Assembly: GCA_039794405.1 (NCBI GenBank)
Contig: JBDIVL010000004.1
Coordinates: 62,001 to 126,000 of the forward strand
DNA length: 64,000 nucleotides
Direction: 5' to 3'
Origin: JBDIVL01 sp039794405
GTDB taxonomy: Bacteria; Planctomycetota; Brocadiia; Brocadiales; Brocadiaceae
A program made the translations under genes and the position numbers. This document shows, one piece after another, positions 28,401-36,705 of the stretch. The notes beneath the pieces were generated by a model. That model made no database searches. It was not told the DNA's origin and worked only from the letters and a program-made list of their open reading frames with translations. Position 1 is the first letter of the stretch, and each line of letters starts with the position of its first letter.

Positions 28401-28469
28401 ACTATCAGATGAGTTACGTTTCGTTAGTTCAAATGCAAAATATTTAGCATGGTAGGGCGTTATTTGCAT
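25419..28469 (-). CDS. SNF2-family helicase with in-frame repeat insertion
   Basis: A 1016-residue SWI2/SNF2-type DNA translocase. Motif I is ADEVGLGKT (61-69), motif II IDEAH (161-165), motif III [9 protein letters not shown]; motifs V-VI are [13 protein letters not shown], then [24 protein letters not shown] split as [11 protein letters not shown] and [10 protein letters not shown]. The C-terminal third is coiled-coil ([20 protein letters not shown]). About residues 838-885 (HTPNPLSRG ... [12 protein letters not shown]) are encoded by the palindromic repeat and interrupt the region before [18 protein letters not shown]. Such helicases accompany restriction and DISARM-like systems, but DISARM partners (DUF1998, PLD nuclease) are absent. 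It is the most upstream gene of the island. Confidence 0.92.
   Translation of the reverse strand: [1016 protein letters not shown]
25828..25956. repeat. Coding palindromic repeat, copy in the SNF2 gene
   Basis: Bounded by ACCCACCCCTAAATCCCC and GGGGGTTGGGGGTGTGTTCC with CTCCCGAGAGGGGAC, CCCCTCTTGGGAGGGG and CCTCTCGAGAGGGG palindromes. On the minus strand it encodes [26 protein letters not shown] and [11 protein letters not shown]. Confidence 0.9.
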
Positions 28470-28868
28470 TTATTTGATATGAGTGTAGATCGTTGGCTCG
28501 TTATACAGTCCAAAAACTACTAACAGATAAATAGTGTATTTTCTAAAATAATTTAAATTATTTTAATCTCGAAACGTTTCCTTAGTGCAGGTATAACTCA
28601 TTACATATTGATAATTTTATGAACTCATGGCAAGATTTTAGCCTGTTCAATTTTATAGTCAAGCAAAATAACTGAAGGCTGCTTTGTGTTATGAATCTTC
28701 CTCTCTGACAAATCTGGATACGTTGTTACAAGGCATCTTTTTATAAAAACAGGAGTACAGTATTTGTTTTCCTTAGTGATTATTTGAGTTTAGCTGAGAA
28801 GGAATCTTCTAGCCAGTTTCATGAGTAGGTATAAAAGCCGACCATCAGACTGAGAAAGAACACTCTTC
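28470..28868. other. Intergenic region, no gene seen
   Basis: These 399 AT-rich bp lie between the SNF2 gene start and the end of the repeat-protein gene. They should contain the island's promoter. I found no repeat, RNA gene or credible frame. Confidence 0.5.
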
Positions 28869-30902
28869 TCATTTGCTGCTTCCTGCCATAAACCTTTTTA
28901 ACACCTTAAAACATGCAAAAAATGGCCTGAAAGGGCGCTTGATTTTTCTCAAAAACCGCATGAGAAGAAAGGCAGCTATGAGACCCATAATGAGAACGAC
29001 AATCACCGGACTTGTACCAAACAGCCAGGCCAGAGATTTTATAAGGCCAGATAAAAATGCAAGGGGGTGGGTAACAAATGCAAACAGAATTGATACAGCA
29101 AGGCCATATTTAATAAACTTTGCACATTTTGTGAATACCTTTGGAGGCATAAATCGCATGATAAATAAACCGGTCTTTCCCTTTCTGGCTAACATAAGCC
29201 CATCGTCACCATACATGCCAACATATTTTATGACATCATCTCCATGTTTTTTCGAAAGCTGGATTACATCATCTCCATATTTTTCAATAACTTTAACACC
29301 ACGAGTACCATATTTTGACACATATGAAATAACATTATCCCCATAAAGAACGGATAACCGCATAACGTTATCTCCATATACAGAACTCAAAAGTATACCA
29401 TCCTTGCCATGCCTCTGAATGATTTTAAGGCCATCATCGCCATACAGTGAAGTATATTTGATAACGTCATCACCATATTTCCGTGCTAAGGAAAGGATAT
29501 CCTCACCATATTTTTCAATCACATTTCCTGCATCGACGCCATATTTTGAAACGTAACGAACAACATCATCTCCGTACCGTTGCGATAATTTGAGGACTTT
29601 GCCATCGGTAGATTTCAAAACCCTGATGCCATCGTCTCCATACTTCGCGACAAACTGAACGGCATCATCCCCATAAGTTTTTATGAGATCATCCGTAAGA
29701 TGGAGGAGTCCGGTAAATCCTTTTGTAGTCTTAGCAAATCGTGCCCCTTTTATGGCAAGTTTTGCCCCTTTTGATATACCACTGCCGATAGGAATAAATC
29801 CAAGGATATCAAGTCCTGCGAACAGTTTATCTTGTAAGGAAATATCTTCCTGTCGAATCCTCTTCCGGCTAACCTTCTCAACATCGGATATAAAAAAATT
29901 CCTTACCTTATTCGTAATTATGGTAATAGCTTCTTCCCTGACGTTATTGATATCGAGGATTTCGAATCTATCCAGGAAATCGTTTCCTAGTTCAAAGATA
30001 AGGTTAACGGCTCTCCTGGCGTTTTCATATTTCACGGCTTCATCGTTTTGAGCATTTGCCGTAAGGGTGTCTGTACCATACCACCAGTTTGAGATCCATT
30101 CATAGGTATCTGTTCTCTTCATACCATGGTAAACCTGACTATAAAAATCTCTGTTATCATAAAAGAGATATACAATAGGAATGGTTTGTTTATGTCCATA
30201 CGTCTTAATGACATGATAAAAAATTTCGTCATCGATAAAAAGATTGAATAAAACCTTTGCTTTTTCTCCGTATTCTTTTATAGCCAAGAGGCCATCTTCC
30301 TGAAATTTCATAACAACGTTGAGTACATCCTTATCATAAAGTTTTGCAAAGGCAATTCCATGCTTCCGTACCAGGGGGAAGATGATGTCACCCTTTTCGC
30401 TCGCAAGATCAATGAGTTCGAGGCCTTGATTTTTATCTTCCCGAATAAGAAAGAGATTTTCGGGGTTATCAGCAATGCATTTTATCCCTTTATTTCCGAA
30501 TGTTGCATAAAATTCAGCGAGGGTTTTGGGCGAGAATATGTTGAGATTATGAATACTGACGGGGGTGTTATTATGATAGAGTTGGAATATTTCTCGGTAA
30601 TCCAGGAGCGGATACAAGCCTTCCATCTCTTTGCCATGTTTTTCAAGAAGGACAAGCCCCTCAATTTTATACTCCCTCAGGAATTCAAGGGCAAAGGTAC
30701 CGTGCTGCTGATAGAGCCGGTCTGCATTTTCTCCAAACTGATTAAATACATCCTCGTAAGTGTTGCAGACGTTGTTCGTGTGGTTAATTCTAATATCCGG
30801 GGCTTCTCCCGCAGCATTCTCTTCCGGTCGAGAAGATAAATTCTGCATCGGTAGGAATTGACCTACGAAGAAAAGCATGCATAGAAAGGCCTGTTTATGC
30901 AT
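28869..30902 (-). CDS. Exported/membrane protein with about fourteen tandem 11-residue YGDD repeats
   Basis: A 677-residue protein. I start at the ATG at 30902 because a signal-peptide-like stretch (HKQAFLCMLFFVGQFLP) follows; a longer TTG-started form would overlap the next gene. The N-terminal 350 residues are degenerate helical repeats (HG/YG at intervals). From about residue 410 there is a strict 11-residue period, consensus YGDDVIKYVSK, for example YGVDAGNVIEK, YGEDILSLARK, YGDDGLKIIQR, HGDDVIKYVGM. Roughly the same 55-residue block occurs twice. Two or three hydrophobic segments close the protein (LAVSILFAFVTHPLAFLSGL; VIVVLIMGLIAAFLLMRFL) before a basic tail. I know no named family. 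Hendecad spacing suggests a helical stalk or solenoid. It is downstream of two envelope glycosyltransferase genes. Confidence 0.85.
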   Translation of the reverse strand: MHKQAFLCMLFFVGQFLPMQNLSSRPEENAAGEAPDIRINHTNNVCNTYEDVFNQFGENADRLYQQHGTFALEFLREYKIEGLVLLEKHGKEMEGLYPLLDYREIFQLYHNNTPVSIHNLNIFSPKTLAEFYATFGNKGIKCIADNPENLFLIREDKNQGLELIDLASEKGDIIFPLVRKHGIAFAKLYDKDVLNVVMKFQEDGLLAIKEYGEKAKVLFNLFIDDEIFYHVIKTYGHKQTIPIVYLFYDNRDFYSQVYHGMKRTDTYEWISNWWYGTDTLTANAQNDEAVKYENARRAVNLIFELGNDFLDRFEILDINNVREEAITIITNKVRNFFISDVEKVSRKRIRQEDISLQDKLFAGLDILGFIPIGSGISKGAKLAIKGARFAKTTKGFTGLLHLTDDLIKTYGDDAVQFVAKYGDDGIRVLKSTDGKVLKLSQRYGDDVVRYVSKYGVDAGNVIEKYGEDILSLARKYGDDVIKYTSLYGDDGLKIIQRHGKDGILLSSVYGDNVMRLSVLYGDNVISYVSKYGTRGVKVIEKYGDDVIQLSKKHGDDVIKYVGMYGDDGLMLARKGKTGLFIMRFMPPKVFTKCAKFIKYGLAVSILFAFVTHPLAFLSGLIKSLAWLFGTSPVIVVLIMGLIAAFLLMRFLRKIKRPFRPFFACFKVLKRFMAGSSK

Positions 30903-30966
30903 TTTTATCAAAGGTAAAGACTGATACAGATAAAAAGTTTCGTAGCATGTATGGGTTTTGTAATTC

Positions 30967-32661
30967 TCAGATATCCCTGTTTGAAACAAAAAGGATTGTG
31001 CGATGGCCTACAGAATCCCTTCCCAATACAAATACGGGTATTTCGGGTAATTTCGAAATCTCAGAGAAGTCTTTTTCCTGGATAAAAAGAAATACCCGCT
31101 CATCCGAGTTCAGGAATTGTCGCAAGTTATCCAGGTCACTTATTATCTCAATATGATTCCTGTCTGTATAAAAGAGATAAGGATCCCGGAAAAAATTATA
31201 CATAGCAAGTTTTTCATGAGGTTTCATTATAGAATTAGCCTTATCACAAATCTCTTTGGCTGATTTATATTGATTCAGCACGGGAATGGCTCTCACTGTA
31301 CCGGTATTAAAGGTTAAAAATATCACAAAAATGAGGATAAAGAGAAAAGGAAGTACCCTCGCATACCTTAAAAATCGCAGCATTGCAATACCGCCGATCA
31401 GGAAAATTATTACAAATGGGATCGTTAAAGCTGTATATTGGGGAAGGTACTTATATACCACGATTGGTAAAAGGATACCTAATGCCAATGATAAGCCACA
31501 GAGTATATAACAGGGGATATAACCTATTTTTTTAAAATGTTCTTCCCGGAACTGTACGATAAACTCATTCAGGAACCAGCTTATCAATAACGAGGCTGCA
31601 GGGTAGAGAGGGAGGACGTAAATATCTCTTTTCCCTGATACAAAAGAAAAAAAGACAAAAATAACAGCAAACCAGACGAATGGCAATAAAATCCCCCGAA
31701 TCTTCCCTCTGCCTTTTTGAGAAAACAAATATATCGCAATGCCTGGAATAAAGACACTCCATGGAAAAAAGTTTAGAGGGAAATTGATAAAATAATAATA
31801 AAACGGACGTTTATGGGCGAACGAATTAGCAAACCTTCCGACGTTCTGTTTAAACAGGATTTGATAGGTGTATTCCTTCCCTCCATGAACACTTGCAAGA
31901 TAAACCCAGGTAAATACCATGAAGAAAAACAATGTCCCTCCAATCCATGGTCTGGTTCCTTTTAAGACACCAACGTCTCTTTTCAAGATAAGGTAGATTA
32001 ATACAATAAGAAATGGAAGAATAAATCCCACAGGTCCCTTAGTAAGTACACCAAAGGCCATGAAAATATAAAAGAGGGTGTAATAGAGTCCGGAGCGATT
32101 TTTTCCTTCGACTTCATTTCCTTCTCTTTGCAAAGGAGGTAAAGAAGGGCTCAGGGATTTATGGCCACGATGTGCTGTGTATCCTTTATAAAAACAGAAT
32201 ACAGCCATGGTAACAAAAAAGGTAATAAGGACGTCAAATGCTACACGATGCGCCATCCACAAAAACTTTATGCTTGTGGCAAGAATAAGTGAAGCAAGTA
32301 AGGCGATCCGTGTATTGTGGTATAAGTTCTTACCAAAGTAAAATATGGCAAGACAACAGCCAATACCTGCAAAGGCCGAAGGAAGGCGGGCAGACAGAGG
32401 CGTAATCTTTCCAAGTGGAAGTGAAAATACATGAATAAGCCAAAAGAGGAGTGGTGGTTTATCGGGATATGGCTCGCTATTTAAGTGAGGGACAAGGAAG
32501 TTACCGCTATCCCGCATTTCTTTAGCAACTTGTACATATCGTGGTTCATCAGGTGCCCATAAGTCCCTTTCCCCCAAATGAAACAGAAAAAGAAGTCCCG
32601 TAAACAATACAATACATGTTGCTATAAGACGGGTGTTGTTAGCCGGGGAGGCAGAATTCAT
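30967..32661 (-). CDS. ArnT-like membrane glycosyltransferase, GT83/PMT family
   Basis: A 564-residue polytopic transferase using a polyprenyl-phosphate sugar donor. The catalytic loop near the N-terminus is ERDLWAPDEPRYVQVAKEM (31-49), containing the conserved DE pair, followed by PYPDKPPLLFWLI (65-77). About eleven membrane segments follow, then a C-terminal periplasmic domain. Residues about 165-190 (SLSPSLPPLQREGNEVEG) are an insertion encoded by a repeat at 32104-32158. The gene overlaps the upstream GT9 gene by 23 bases, so the two are probably cotranscribed and act on lipopolysaccharide or a similar glycan. The exact substrate cannot be told. Confidence 0.9.
   Translation of the reverse strand: MNSASPANNTRLIATCIVLFTGLLFLFHLGERDLWAPDEPRYVQVAKEMRDSGNFLVPHLNSEPYPDKPPLLFWLIHVFSLPLGKITPLSARLPSAFAGIGCCLAIFYFGKNLYHNTRIALLASLILATSIKFLWMAHRVAFDVLITFFVTMAVFCFYKGYTAHRGHKSLSPSLPPLQREGNEVEGKNRSGLYYTLFYIFMAFGVLTKGPVGFILPFLIVLIYLILKRDVGVLKGTRPWIGGTLFFFMVFTWVYLASVHGGKEYTYQILFKQNVGRFANSFAHKRPFYYYFINFPLNFFPWSVFIPGIAIYLFSQKGRGKIRGILLPFVWFAVIFVFFSFVSGKRDIYVLPLYPAASLLISWFLNEFIVQFREEHFKKIGYIPCYILCGLSLALGILLPIVVYKYLPQYTALTIPFVIIFLIGGIAMLRFLRYARVLPFLFILIFVIFLTFNTGTVRAIPVLNQYKSAKEICDKANSIMKPHEKLAMYNFFRDPYLFYTDRNHIEIISDLDNLRQFLNSDERVFLFIQEKDFSEISKLPEIPVFVLGRDSVGHRTILFVSNRDI
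32104..32158. repeat. Coding repeat of the LSPSLPPLQREGN type inside the ArnT-like gene
   Basis: A short segment (CCTTCTCTTTGCAAAGGAGG core palindrome) encodes SLSPSLPPLQREGNEVEG in frame on the minus strand, in a loop between membrane segments. It resembles the PSQEGN repeats in the restriction island but has a different core. Confidence 0.6.
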
Positions 32662-33808
32662 TTTTTTTGAATCCTTTGCTGGATAATTCCAAAAGTAAAG
32701 TTTTTAAAACAGATTCAACCGAAACACCTCCCTGCTCGTAAATAATTTTAGCCATGGTCTCCGGAGGCCCCCAGTGTTTATAATTCTGCTTTTGAAATAT
32801 AACGACCGAACGTACACCTAATGCGCAGGCCAAATGTACCGGGCCACTATCACAGGCAATAAAAAGATCACAATGTGAGATCATGGAGGCAAAAAGTCTG
32901 ACCGAAGGCTCAAAGGCGAAAGGAGTATCATCTCCTAATGCCTGCCTGAAAGGTTTTATAAGCTGTCTTTCTTCAGGACCAAAGAAGACAACTGATTTTA
33001 TTCCCTGTTCACGAAGGGCTGTTATCAGTTGTAAAAAATTCTCTACAGGCCATCTTTTTCTTTTTTCCTTTCTGCCTCCGACAAAAATGCCAATGACAGG
33101 GGCATTATTCCCTCCAACCAGGGTTTCCATTCTCTTCCGCCCCTCCTCTTTTTCTACTGGTGAGAGAATCAGCAAGGGAAAGATTTTCTGTGTTTCTATG
33201 CCTATACTGGTAAAAAATAGTGGTAAAACGTGATACTTGTTTTTCTCGGCCGGCCTTGGAATTGTAATATTAAACCAATGATCCCATCTTCCTTTACTGC
33301 CTATACGGAAACGTGCACCAGAAAGCCCCACAATAATTGAGCTCATAGATGACTGAGAACAGGTCGCATCAACTGCCATATCATAGCCTGCAGACCTGAT
33401 TTTCTTTAAAAGAATCAGATTATCCCATAAGGCTCCAGGAAAACAGCGGGTAATGCTGAAGTGATGATCAATCGGCAGATTCTGAAAAAGGGCCTTCGAT
33501 ATGGGTGATCCAACGAAATCAATTCTGGCATGGGGAAAGTTGTTCCGGAACAGGAATACGGCAGGTGTCGCAAGAATGGAATTGCCCATGCGGAATGAGG
33601 TACGCACGAGAAGAATCTTTTCAATCCGTTCTTTCTTGAAATTCCTCTGTTCTACCTCAGATTTGCCCCTGGCAAGGTACATTATTTTCATGATCAAACG
33701 ACGGATCATCTTGTTTAAAAAATAACGGAGGGAAACCTTCACGTTGAAGAATGTACAAATGCCAGAGGTATTAAAAAAACTTTTTAAGGTATCTTTTAAA
33801 TTTTTCAT
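32639..33808 (-). CDS. Glycosyltransferase family 9 (heptosyltransferase-like)
   Basis: A 389-residue GT9 enzyme. The N-terminal signature is ILLVRTSFRMGNSILATPA (about 65-83), with the donor-site region CDLFIACDSGPVHLACALGV near the C-terminus. The first 60 residues are unusual for the family (a basic, hydrophobic extension), and later in-frame ATGs (for example at MIRRLIMKIMYLARG) could be the true start. The Lys/Arg stretch GGRKEKRKRWPVENF sits where GT9 enzymes bind ADP-heptose. It is coupled to the ArnT-like gene by a 23-base overlap, so an outer-membrane glycan role is likely. Confidence 0.87.
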   Translation of the reverse strand: MKNLKDTLKSFFNTSGICTFFNVKVSLRYFLNKMIRRLIMKIMYLARGKSEVEQRNFKKERIEKILLVRTSFRMGNSILATPAVFLFRNNFPHARIDFVGSPISKALFQNLPIDHHFSITRCFPGALWDNLILLKKIRSAGYDMAVDATCSQSSMSSIIVGLSGARFRIGSKGRWDHWFNITIPRPAEKNKYHVLPLFFTSIGIETQKIFPLLILSPVEKEEGRKRMETLVGGNNAPVIGIFVGGRKEKRKRWPVENFLQLITALREQGIKSVVFFGPEERQLIKPFRQALGDDTPFAFEPSVRLFASMISHCDLFIACDSGPVHLACALGVRSVVIFQKQNYKHWGPPETMAKIIYEQGGVSVESVLKTLLLELSSKGFKKNEFCLPG

Positions 33809-34168
33809 TTCTTATTCCGGTCTAAATTTCTATCTTTGCAGAAAAACCAGAAAATAAAAGGAATTAATTATACAAAATTCAGAGGTTTTCTCCAGAATAT
33901 TTTGTATAATACCTATAGGAGGCAGGGTTTGGGTTGATATTGGTAAAAGGGTATGAAATCACAGTTCTCACAGCATGGCAGAGCCACAAACAAGACCTTG
34001 CAACAAAGGCGCCAAGACGCAAAGAAAAATATTTCTTAGTGTCTTCGGGCCTTAGTGGCTCGTTATTCCAAAGTATTACATCAAAAATCTTGCTAAAAAA
34101 CAAGGTTTTATAAATTTGTAGTACAGATTCCACGGTTTCTCTATGATACAAATAAAGAAGGTAAAACA
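33809..34168. other. Divergent intergenic region with dispersed repeat words
   Basis: These 360 bp contain GCGCCAAGACGCAAAG and TATAATACCTATAGG, both words that recur in repeats elsewhere in the window or in bacterial intergenic repeats generally. No gene is seen. AAGAAGG just before 34169 is the ribosome-binding site of the NfeD gene. Confidence 0.45.
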
Positions 34169-34615
34169 ATGACTACAAAGTTCTGGTGGATATGGATGAT
34201 TGTCGCTGCTGCTTTTCTTATTAGCGAGATTTTTACACCGGGATTCTTTCTCCTGTGGTTTGGTATTGGGGCAGCAGTGGCAGGTACCCTGGCGCTTATA
34301 GGCCTCGGTATGGGGTGGCAATGGGGGGCTTTTGTATGTATTTCGTGTGCACTTTTTGTAGTTTCAAGAAAGTTTGCAGAACGGTTTACCAAAAAACAGC
34401 CATCAGGAGTCGGTGCCGACCGTTTTGTTGGCGAAAAAGGAGTAGTCCTCGAGGAAATTGACAATATAAAAAACACGGGTCTTGTCAGAATAAGAAATGA
34501 TAATTGGAGGGCTGATAGTAGTACGGATGAGATTATACCTGCAGGAATAAAGGTCGAAGTTATAAAGATCGTTGGAACCCACCTTGTAGTCAGAATTTTA
34601 AAGGAAGGAGAATAA
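34169..34615 (+). CDS. NfeD-family membrane protein
   Basis: A 148-residue short NfeD (NfeD1b-like, without the protease domain). Two or three membrane segments at the N-terminus (WIWMIVAAAFLISEIFTPGF; GIGAAVAGTLALIGLG; WGAFVCISCALFVV) lead to a C-terminal OB-fold (VGEKGVVLEEIDNIKNTGLV and on). It is followed after one base by a stomatin gene whose ribosome-binding site (AAGGAG) lies in the NfeD end. NfeD and stomatin are a conserved pair thought to organise membrane microdomains. Confidence 0.9.
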   Translation: MTTKFWWIWMIVAAAFLISEIFTPGFFLLWFGIGAAVAGTLALIGLGMGWQWGAFVCISCALFVVSRKFAERFTKKQPSGVGADRFVGEKGVVLEEIDNIKNTGLVRIRNDNWRADSSTDEIIPAGIKVEVIKIVGTHLVVRILKEGE

Positions 34616-34616
34616 A

Positions 34617-35525
34617 ATGATATCCGGTGAAATAATTCTATTTGCTATCTTAGCGGTTGTCATGTTCATTGTTGCAGCTACAGGGATAAAAATCGTTAGA
34701 CCCTGGCAGAAGGGATTAATAGAGAGGATGGGAAGATATCAACGCACGGCAGATAGCGGTCTCACGGTTATTATCCCTTTTATAGAAAGAATGATCAAGG
34801 TCGATATGCGGGAACAAGTGGTTGACGTCCCTCCACAGGCAGTAATCACCAAAGACAACGTTGCTGTTGAGGTGGATGCGGTAATCTATTATATGGTTAC
34901 CGACCCTGTACAGGTTACCTATAATGTTGCCAATTACTACATGGCAATCACTAAACTTGCACAGACGAATTTAAGGAACCTGATCGGGGATTTAGCCCTG
35001 GATGAAACGCTTACCTCAAGGGAGATCATAAACACGAAATTACGCGAGATCCTTGATATTGCAACTGACAAATGGGGGACGAAGGTTACGAGGGTTGAGC
35101 TACAGAGAATAGAGCCGCCAAAAGATGTTACTGAGGCAATGCATCGTCAAATGAAGGCAGAACGGGAAAGACGCGCAATGATTCTTGAAGCAGAGGGACA
35201 TAAACAATCTGCTATCCTTAAAGCCGAGGGACAAGCAGAAGCGATAAAGAAGGTTGCCGAAGCCGATAAATATCAAAAGTTAACGGTCGCCAAGGGAGAG
35301 GCGGAGGCGATTCAGACTGTCTTTGGGGCCATTCACGAGGGTAGACCAACAAATGATTTGATTGCCATTAAATATCTTGAATCCCTCCAGAAAATTGCTG
35401 ATGGGCAGGCAACAAAGATCTTTTTGCCTTATGAGGCCACGGGTATCCTTGGAAGCATCGCTGGAGTTGGTGAACTTTTAAAAGAAAAACACTCTCAGGG
35501 AAAAGATGAGAGTAAAATCAAATAA
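34617..35525 (+). CDS. SPFH/stomatin-like membrane protein
   Basis: A 302-residue slipin. One N-terminal membrane hairpin (IILFAILAVVMFIVAATG) is followed by the SPFH domain (IVRPWQKGLIERMGRYQRTA, then VDMREQVVDVPPQAVITKDN) and a coiled-coil rich in Ala/Glu (AERERRAMILEAEGHKQSAI). The C-terminus has the stomatin-type ATKIFLPYEATGI. It should oligomerise at the inner membrane with NfeD. Length is typical. Confidence 0.93.
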   Translation: MISGEIILFAILAVVMFIVAATGIKIVRPWQKGLIERMGRYQRTADSGLTVIIPFIERMIKVDMREQVVDVPPQAVITKDNVAVEVDAVIYYMVTDPVQVTYNVANYYMAITKLAQTNLRNLIGDLALDETLTSREIINTKLREILDIATDKWGTKVTRVELQRIEPPKDVTEAMHRQMKAERERRAMILEAEGHKQSAILKAEGQAEAIKKVAEADKYQKLTVAKGEAEAIQTVFGAIHEGRPTNDLIAIKYLESLQKIADGQATKIFLPYEATGILGSIAGVGELLKEKHSQGKDESKIK

Positions 35526-35563
35526 ATAAGGGTACAAGAGTAAGTTAATCTCCTTTTTGAAGC

Positions 35564-35590
35564 TGGTTCAATCTTTAAGACTGAACCAGT
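35564..35590. repeat. GGTTCAATC-family hairpin between convergent genes
   Basis: CTGGTTCAATCTT and AAGACTGAACCAG form a near-perfect stem between the stomatin and corA genes. It could act as a bidirectional transcription barrier, but no T tract follows. Confidence 0.65.
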
Positions 35591-35634
35591 TAAAGTGCCT
35601 GTTCGCTGAGCAGACATAAAAGTATATCGGCACT

Positions 35635-36705
35635 TCATAACCACTTTTTCTTCCTGAAATAAACGAGCATGGAGAAAGCTACTGCAGCCATCACAAGTAA
35701 AATCGCAGGATAACCCCAGCGCCATGTAAGCTCTGGCATGTATCTAAAGTTCATTCCATAGACCCCGGCAATAAAGGTTAGTGGCATGAATATTGTGGCG
35801 ATAATCGTTAGTACCTTCATTATTGCATTTAATCTGTTACTGATACCTGAAAGGTATATCTCAAGCATACCGGAAATCATATCCCTGAATATTTCTATCG
35901 TATCAATAACATAAATAGTATGATCATAAACATCTCTAAAATATACGAGGGTAGATTCTTTCACGAAAGGCGATTCTCCCCTTTCCAGGTTATCAACTAC
36001 CTCCCTTAAAGGCCAGACAGCTTTTCGTAAAATTATCATATTCCTTTTTAATCCGTAAATTGCCTGTAAGGTTTCTGGTATTGGATGGATAACTAATTCT
36101 TCCTCCAAAAACTCTATTTTTTCTCCGAGTGTTTCAAGGATTATAAAATAATTATCAACGATTGAATCCAACAGGGAGTAAGCAAGATAATCGGCCCCGA
36201 GTTTTCTTATACGGCCCTTATTACTCCTGATTCGGTCTCTTACCGGCTTAAAAACATCCACCTCTTTTTCCTGAAAAGAAATAACAAAATTCGAACCGAG
36301 AATCAAACTTACTTGTTCAGAGATTATTTCACCGTTTTTATCATGATAATAAAGCATATTGAGAACTATATAACTATAGTGCTCAAAATCCTCTATCTTT
36401 GGACGTTGATCTGTATTCAAGATATCCTCCATAATGAGGGGATGTAACTCAAAGTGCTCGCCAAGTTTTCCCAGCATCTCAATCTGATGGATACCATCTA
36501 CATTTATCCATGTTACGGTAGACTTGTTTTTATCCTTAAAGGGAAAACACTCTTCAACCGTTTTTACTTCTCTCTCGAGAACTTTTTCCTCATCATACTC
36601 CATAATGGTAATCTTTACTTCTTCGGTCTTTTTTTCCCCAATATGGACGAGGGTTCCGGGTGGAAGGCCGGCCTTTTTTGATCTTTTTTTTGTGAATTTT
36701 GGCAT
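35635..36705 (-). CDS. corA: CorA-type Mg2+/Co2+ transporter
   Basis: A 356-residue CorA channel. The long cytoplasmic N-terminal domain ends in a stalk helix, with two membrane helices at the extreme C-terminus. The first ends in the diagnostic GMN motif (FIAGVYGMNFRYMPE), and the protein ends with the basic FRKKKWL. Length and layout match CorA. It is monocistronic, with a 636 bp repeat-rich upstream gap. Confidence 0.95.
   Translation of the reverse strand: MPKFTKKRSKKAGLPPGTLVHIGEKKTEEVKITIMEYDEEKVLEREVKTVEECFPFKDKNKSTVTWINVDGIHQIEMLGKLGEHFELHPLIMEDILNTDQRPKIEDFEHYSYIVLNMLYYHDKNGEIISEQVSLILGSNFVISFQEKEVDVFKPVRDRIRSNKGRIRKLGADYLAYSLLDSIVDNYFIILETLGEKIEFLEEELVIHPIPETLQAIYGLKRNMIILRKAVWPLREVVDNLERGESPFVKESTLVYFRDVYDHTIYVIDTIEIFRDMISGMLEIYLSGISNRLNAIMKVLTIIATIFMPLTFIAGVYGMNFRYMPELTWRWGYPAILLVMAAVAFSMLVYFRKKKWL

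Noticed and set aside
16375..28469. DISARM system
   Set aside because: A SNF2 helicase and methyltransferase are present, but the DUF1998 and PLD-type genes that define DISARM are missing, and the methylase is a type III Mod.
29150..29700. Reverse transcriptase (YxDD) in the repeat protein
   Set aside because: YGDD here is a structural repeat unit of 11 residues occurring many times; no polymerase domain is present.
30903..30989. Longer TTG-started form of the YGDD-repeat protein
   Set aside because: It would place 29 residues before a signal peptide and overlap the ArnT-like gene.
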